DNA of 64,000 nucleotides, taken from contig JBFMCL010000014.1 of NCBI GenBank assembly GCA_040754395.1, positions 20,828 to 84,827 on the forward strand, read 5' to 3'. Positions 62,317 through 64,000 of this stretch are shown here, in pieces; position 1 is the first letter of the stretch; each line of letters starts with the position of its first letter. Source of the DNA: Nitrospirota bacterium (GTDB lineage Bacteria > Nitrospirota > Thermodesulfovibrionia > Thermodesulfovibrionales > SM23-35). The notes beneath the pieces are model-generated. The model ran no database searches and had not been told where the DNA came from. It worked only from the letters and a program-made list of their open reading frames with translations. A program made the translations under genes and the position numbers.

Positions 62317-62748
62317 CTATTCAGTGATTTCCAGGCCCATGCTTCTTGCTGTGCCTCTTATGATGTTTTCTGCCTTTTCGATCGCATATGCGTTCAGATC
62401 CGGAAGTTTTTTCTGCGCGATCTCTGTGATCTGCGCTGCGGTGACCTTGCCGACCTTCTCCTTGTTTGGAGTGCTTGATCCCTTAATGATCCCGGCCGCC
62501 TTTTTCAGAAGTTCCGAGGCTGGAGGTGTCTTCGTGATGAACGAGAACGACCTGTCAGCATAAACGGTAAGCACAACAGGGATGATGGTATCTCCAAGCG
62601 CCTGGGTCTGGGCATTGAATGCCTTGCAGAATTCCATGATATTGACACCGTGCGGACCGAGCGCAGGACCGACAGGTGGTGCAGGATTTGCTTTCCCTGC
62701 CGGTATCTGAAGCTTGACCTGGGCAATTACCTCTTTTTTCTTCGCCAT
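62317..62748 (-). CDS. rplK: ribosomal protein L11
   Basis: The 143-residue protein has [20 protein letters not shown] at the N-terminus and the C-terminal rRNA-binding block with [20 protein letters not shown]. It is the standard L11 of the GTPase-associated centre. The gap to nusG (62749-62865) contains nothing recognised. A ribosome site, GGGGG, precedes the ATG. Confidence 0.96.
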   Translation of the reverse strand: MAKKKEVIAQVKLQIPAGKANPAPPVGPALGPHGVNIMEFCKAFNAQTQALGDTIIPVVLTVYADRSFSFITKTPPASELLKKAAGIIKGSSTPNKEKVGKVTAAQITEIAQKKLPDLNAYAIEKAENIIRGTARSMGLEITE

Positions 62749-62865
62749 ATAACCCCCTAATTTCTAAGAAACCTAAATTCTCTACTCTAAATCCTCACTG
62801 CATCCGGCATTCCAAACTCAACGCTGTTGAGGATTTCGAGTATGGAATTTCGAATTACTTTCTGT

Positions 62866-63390
62866 TCAGGACTTCTCAACCTGGAAAAAATTAAGCTCAA
62901 CAGGTGTCAGTCTGCCAAAAATGCTGACCATCACACAAAGCCTGCCGTGATCCAGATCCACATCCTCGACGCTGCCGACAAAATTCGTGAAAGGACCGTC
63001 GATGATCCTGACACTCTCCCCCTTCTGGAACTGGGTTTTGACCTGCGGCACAGGCCCCTTCTCCAATTGCTGAATAATTACTGATACTTCTTCTTCGGAA
63101 AGCGCAACAGGACTTGCACCGCCTACAAAACCCGTTACACGCGGAGTGCTACGGATGATGTGCCAGGTATAGTCGTCCAGATCCATTTCGACAAGAATAT
63201 ATCCGGGATAGAATTTTTTGTCGCTTTCCTTCTTTTTCCCGCCTTTCAGCTCAATGACCCGCTCTGTAGGAATGAGGATCCGTTCGATCCTGTCTTGCAG
63301 GTTCTGCTTGTCTATTTTTTCTTCTATAGAGAGTTTCACCTTCTCTTCGAAGCCGGAATACGTGTGTACTACATACCATTTTTTCCCCAT
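62866..63390 (-). CDS. nusG: transcription antitermination/elongation factor NusG
   Basis: The 174-residue protein has the NGN domain (KKWYVVHTYSGFEEKVKLSI and YPGYILVEMDLDDYTWHIIR) and a C-terminal KOW domain (FQKGESVRIIDGPFTNFVGS). It binds RNA polymerase beta' and Rho or ribosomal S10. It begins 3 bases after secE, the usual pair. Confidence 0.96.
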   Translation of the reverse strand: MGKKWYVVHTYSGFEEKVKLSIEEKIDKQNLQDRIERILIPTERVIELKGGKKKESDKKFYPGYILVEMDLDDYTWHIIRSTPRVTGFVGGASPVALSEEEVSVIIQQLEKGPVPQVKTQFQKGESVRIIDGPFTNFVGSVEDVDLDHGRLCVMVSIFGRLTPVELNFFQVEKS

Positions 63391-63393
63391 AGC

Positions 63394-63579
63394 TTATCTC
63401 AGCGCCATCCCAACCAGTTTTGTCAGGCTGAGATCTACGACTCCCAGAAATAATGAAATCATGATGACCGTTATGATGACAACCCAAGTAGATCCGATAA
63501 GTTCTTCCCTTGTGGGGAAAACGACTTTCCTGATCTCAACCTTTACCTCACGGAAAAATTCCTTCAGTTTGTTTAACAT
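63394..63579 (-). CDS. secE: preprotein translocase subunit SecE
   Basis: The 61-residue protein has the amphipathic KEFFREVKVEIRKVVFPTRE helix and a single membrane segment (WVVIITVIMISLFLGVVDL), the minimal SecE form. Between it and tRNA-Trp is a hairpin, TTACAGCA/TGCTGTAA (63606-63628), that may mark transcript processing. Confidence 0.94.
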   Translation of the reverse strand: MLNKLKEFFREVKVEIRKVVFPTREELIGSTWVVIITVIMISLFLGVVDLSLTKLVGMALR

Positions 63580-63631
63580 AGTATTTTATCCTAAATCGTT
63601 AGAATTTACAGCAGGAATTATGCTGTAAAAA

Positions 63632-63708
63632 TGGCAGGCCAGGAGGGATTCGAACCCCCAGCCCTCGGATTTGGAGTCCGATGCTCTAGCCGTTAGAGCT
63701 ACTGGCCT
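63632..63708 (-). tRNA. tRNA-Trp (CCA anticodon)
   Basis: The 77-base gene folds into a full cloverleaf: acceptor AGGCCAG/CTGGCCT, D arm with AGCTC/GAGC, anticodon stem TCGGA/TCCGA around loop CTCCAAA (anticodon CCA), and TpsiC arm with GGTTCGAATCC. The discriminator is G and the 3' CCA is encoded. Its first two bases are shared with the rpmG stop codon. Confidence 0.97.
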
Positions 63709-63859
63709 ATGCTTTTGTCTCTTTGTGAACAGTATGCCTCCTGCAATTCCTACAGTATTTTTTCAGCTGAAGCTTCTCTGTAGTATTCTTTTTATTCTTC
63801 ATACTAGAATAATTTCTGTTTTTACATTCAGTGCATTGAAAAAGAATGATATCTCTCAT
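63707..63859 (-). CDS. rpmG: ribosomal protein L33
   Basis: The 50-residue protein reads [17 protein letters not shown] at the start and [17 protein letters not shown] at the end, with zinc-binding cysteines at 9, 12, 36 and 39 (the C+ form of L33). Its TAG overlaps the first two bases of tRNA-Trp. It sits between tuf and tRNA-Trp in the usual order of this region. Confidence 0.93.
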   Translation of the reverse strand: MRDIILFQCTECKNRNYSSMKNKKNTTEKLQLKKYCRNCRRHTVHKETKA

Positions 63860-63864
63860 AATTG

Positions 63865-64000
63865 TTACCCCAGTACCTCGGTTACCACACCGGCCCCGAC
63901 AGTCCTTCCCCCCTCACGGATGGCGAACCTCAGTTCCTTTTCCATCGCGATGGGGGCAATCAGCTCCACCTCAAGGGTGACATTGTCCCCGGGCATCACC
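63865..64000 (-). CDS. tuf: elongation factor Tu, C-terminal end (truncated by window edge)
   Basis: The last 44 residues are present: [20 protein letters not shown] and [20 protein letters not shown], the invariant C-terminus of EF-Tu. The start is beyond the right edge. The stop lies 5 bases before the rpmG start, so the genes are cotranscribed. Confidence 0.96.
   Translation of the reverse strand, partial: VMPGDNVTLEVELIAPIAMEKELRFAIREGGRTVGAGVVTEVLG

Overview
The window is a chromosomal segment of a Gram-negative, probably anaerobic or microaerophilic bacterium. Its features are a full Kdo (LPS) gene set, menaquinone made by the futalosine route, a PyrR-attenuated pyrimidine operon and a standard rpoBC/ribosomal-protein region. 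This combination and the protein flavour fit Nitrospirota (Thermodesulfovibrio-like) or a deep delta-type lineage. That placement is an inference from gene content, not a database result.

Layout. 1-2.3 kb: end of a DUF547 gene, then a minus-strand pair (TauE/SafE permease and a methyltransferase). 2.5-11.7 kb: a TIM-barrel gene divergent from a long plus-strand operon, tetR-ubiD-ubiA-ubiX-mqnE-mqnA-mqnC-MTAP-like-ubiE, for menaquinone. A perfect TetR-type palindrome sits on its promoter. 11.7-12.4 kb: a degenerate inverted repeat and a small MshEN-like protein. 12.6-21.5 kb: a TPR protein; oppDF; a cfa gene that has lost its catalytic core; pyrE; oppBC on the other strand; uvrA. 21.5-29.7 kb: pyrR-pyrB-pyrC-carA-flavin reductase-carB, preceded by a promoter, a PyrR-binding loop and an attenuator hairpin. 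29.9-36.4 kb: metK, ahcY, MOSC, mogA, ccdA, a small unknown, trpS and an M50 protease. 36.7-41.0 kb: kdsB-pyrG-kdsA-kdsD. 41.4-51.6 kb: a signalling island. 51.8-64 kb, minus strand: FmdB-like, Mut7-C, rpoC, rpoB, rplL, rplJ, rplA, rplK, nusG, secE, tRNA-Trp, rpmG and the end of tuf.

The most unusual region is the signalling island. It holds a REC-PAS-LuxR regulator, an H-NOX heme protein with the proximal His and YxSxR motif but without the distal Tyr of oxygen binders, and a 1729-residue protein joining a degenerate Ser/Thr kinase domain, an AAA-type ATPase, a helical middle, GAF and a histidine kinase. A REC-PASx4-HK-REC hybrid follows. I read it as a candidate nitric-oxide-responsive phosphorelay.

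Other points of note are a likely CTG start for rplJ and several genes whose -10 box lies 6-13 bases before the ATG with no Shine-Dalgarno (candidate leaderless mRNAs). The futalosine operon also encodes an MTA-phosphorylase-like enzyme where a futalosine hydrolase is expected, with mqnD not in the window. Finally, rpmG's stop codon overlaps tRNA-Trp.
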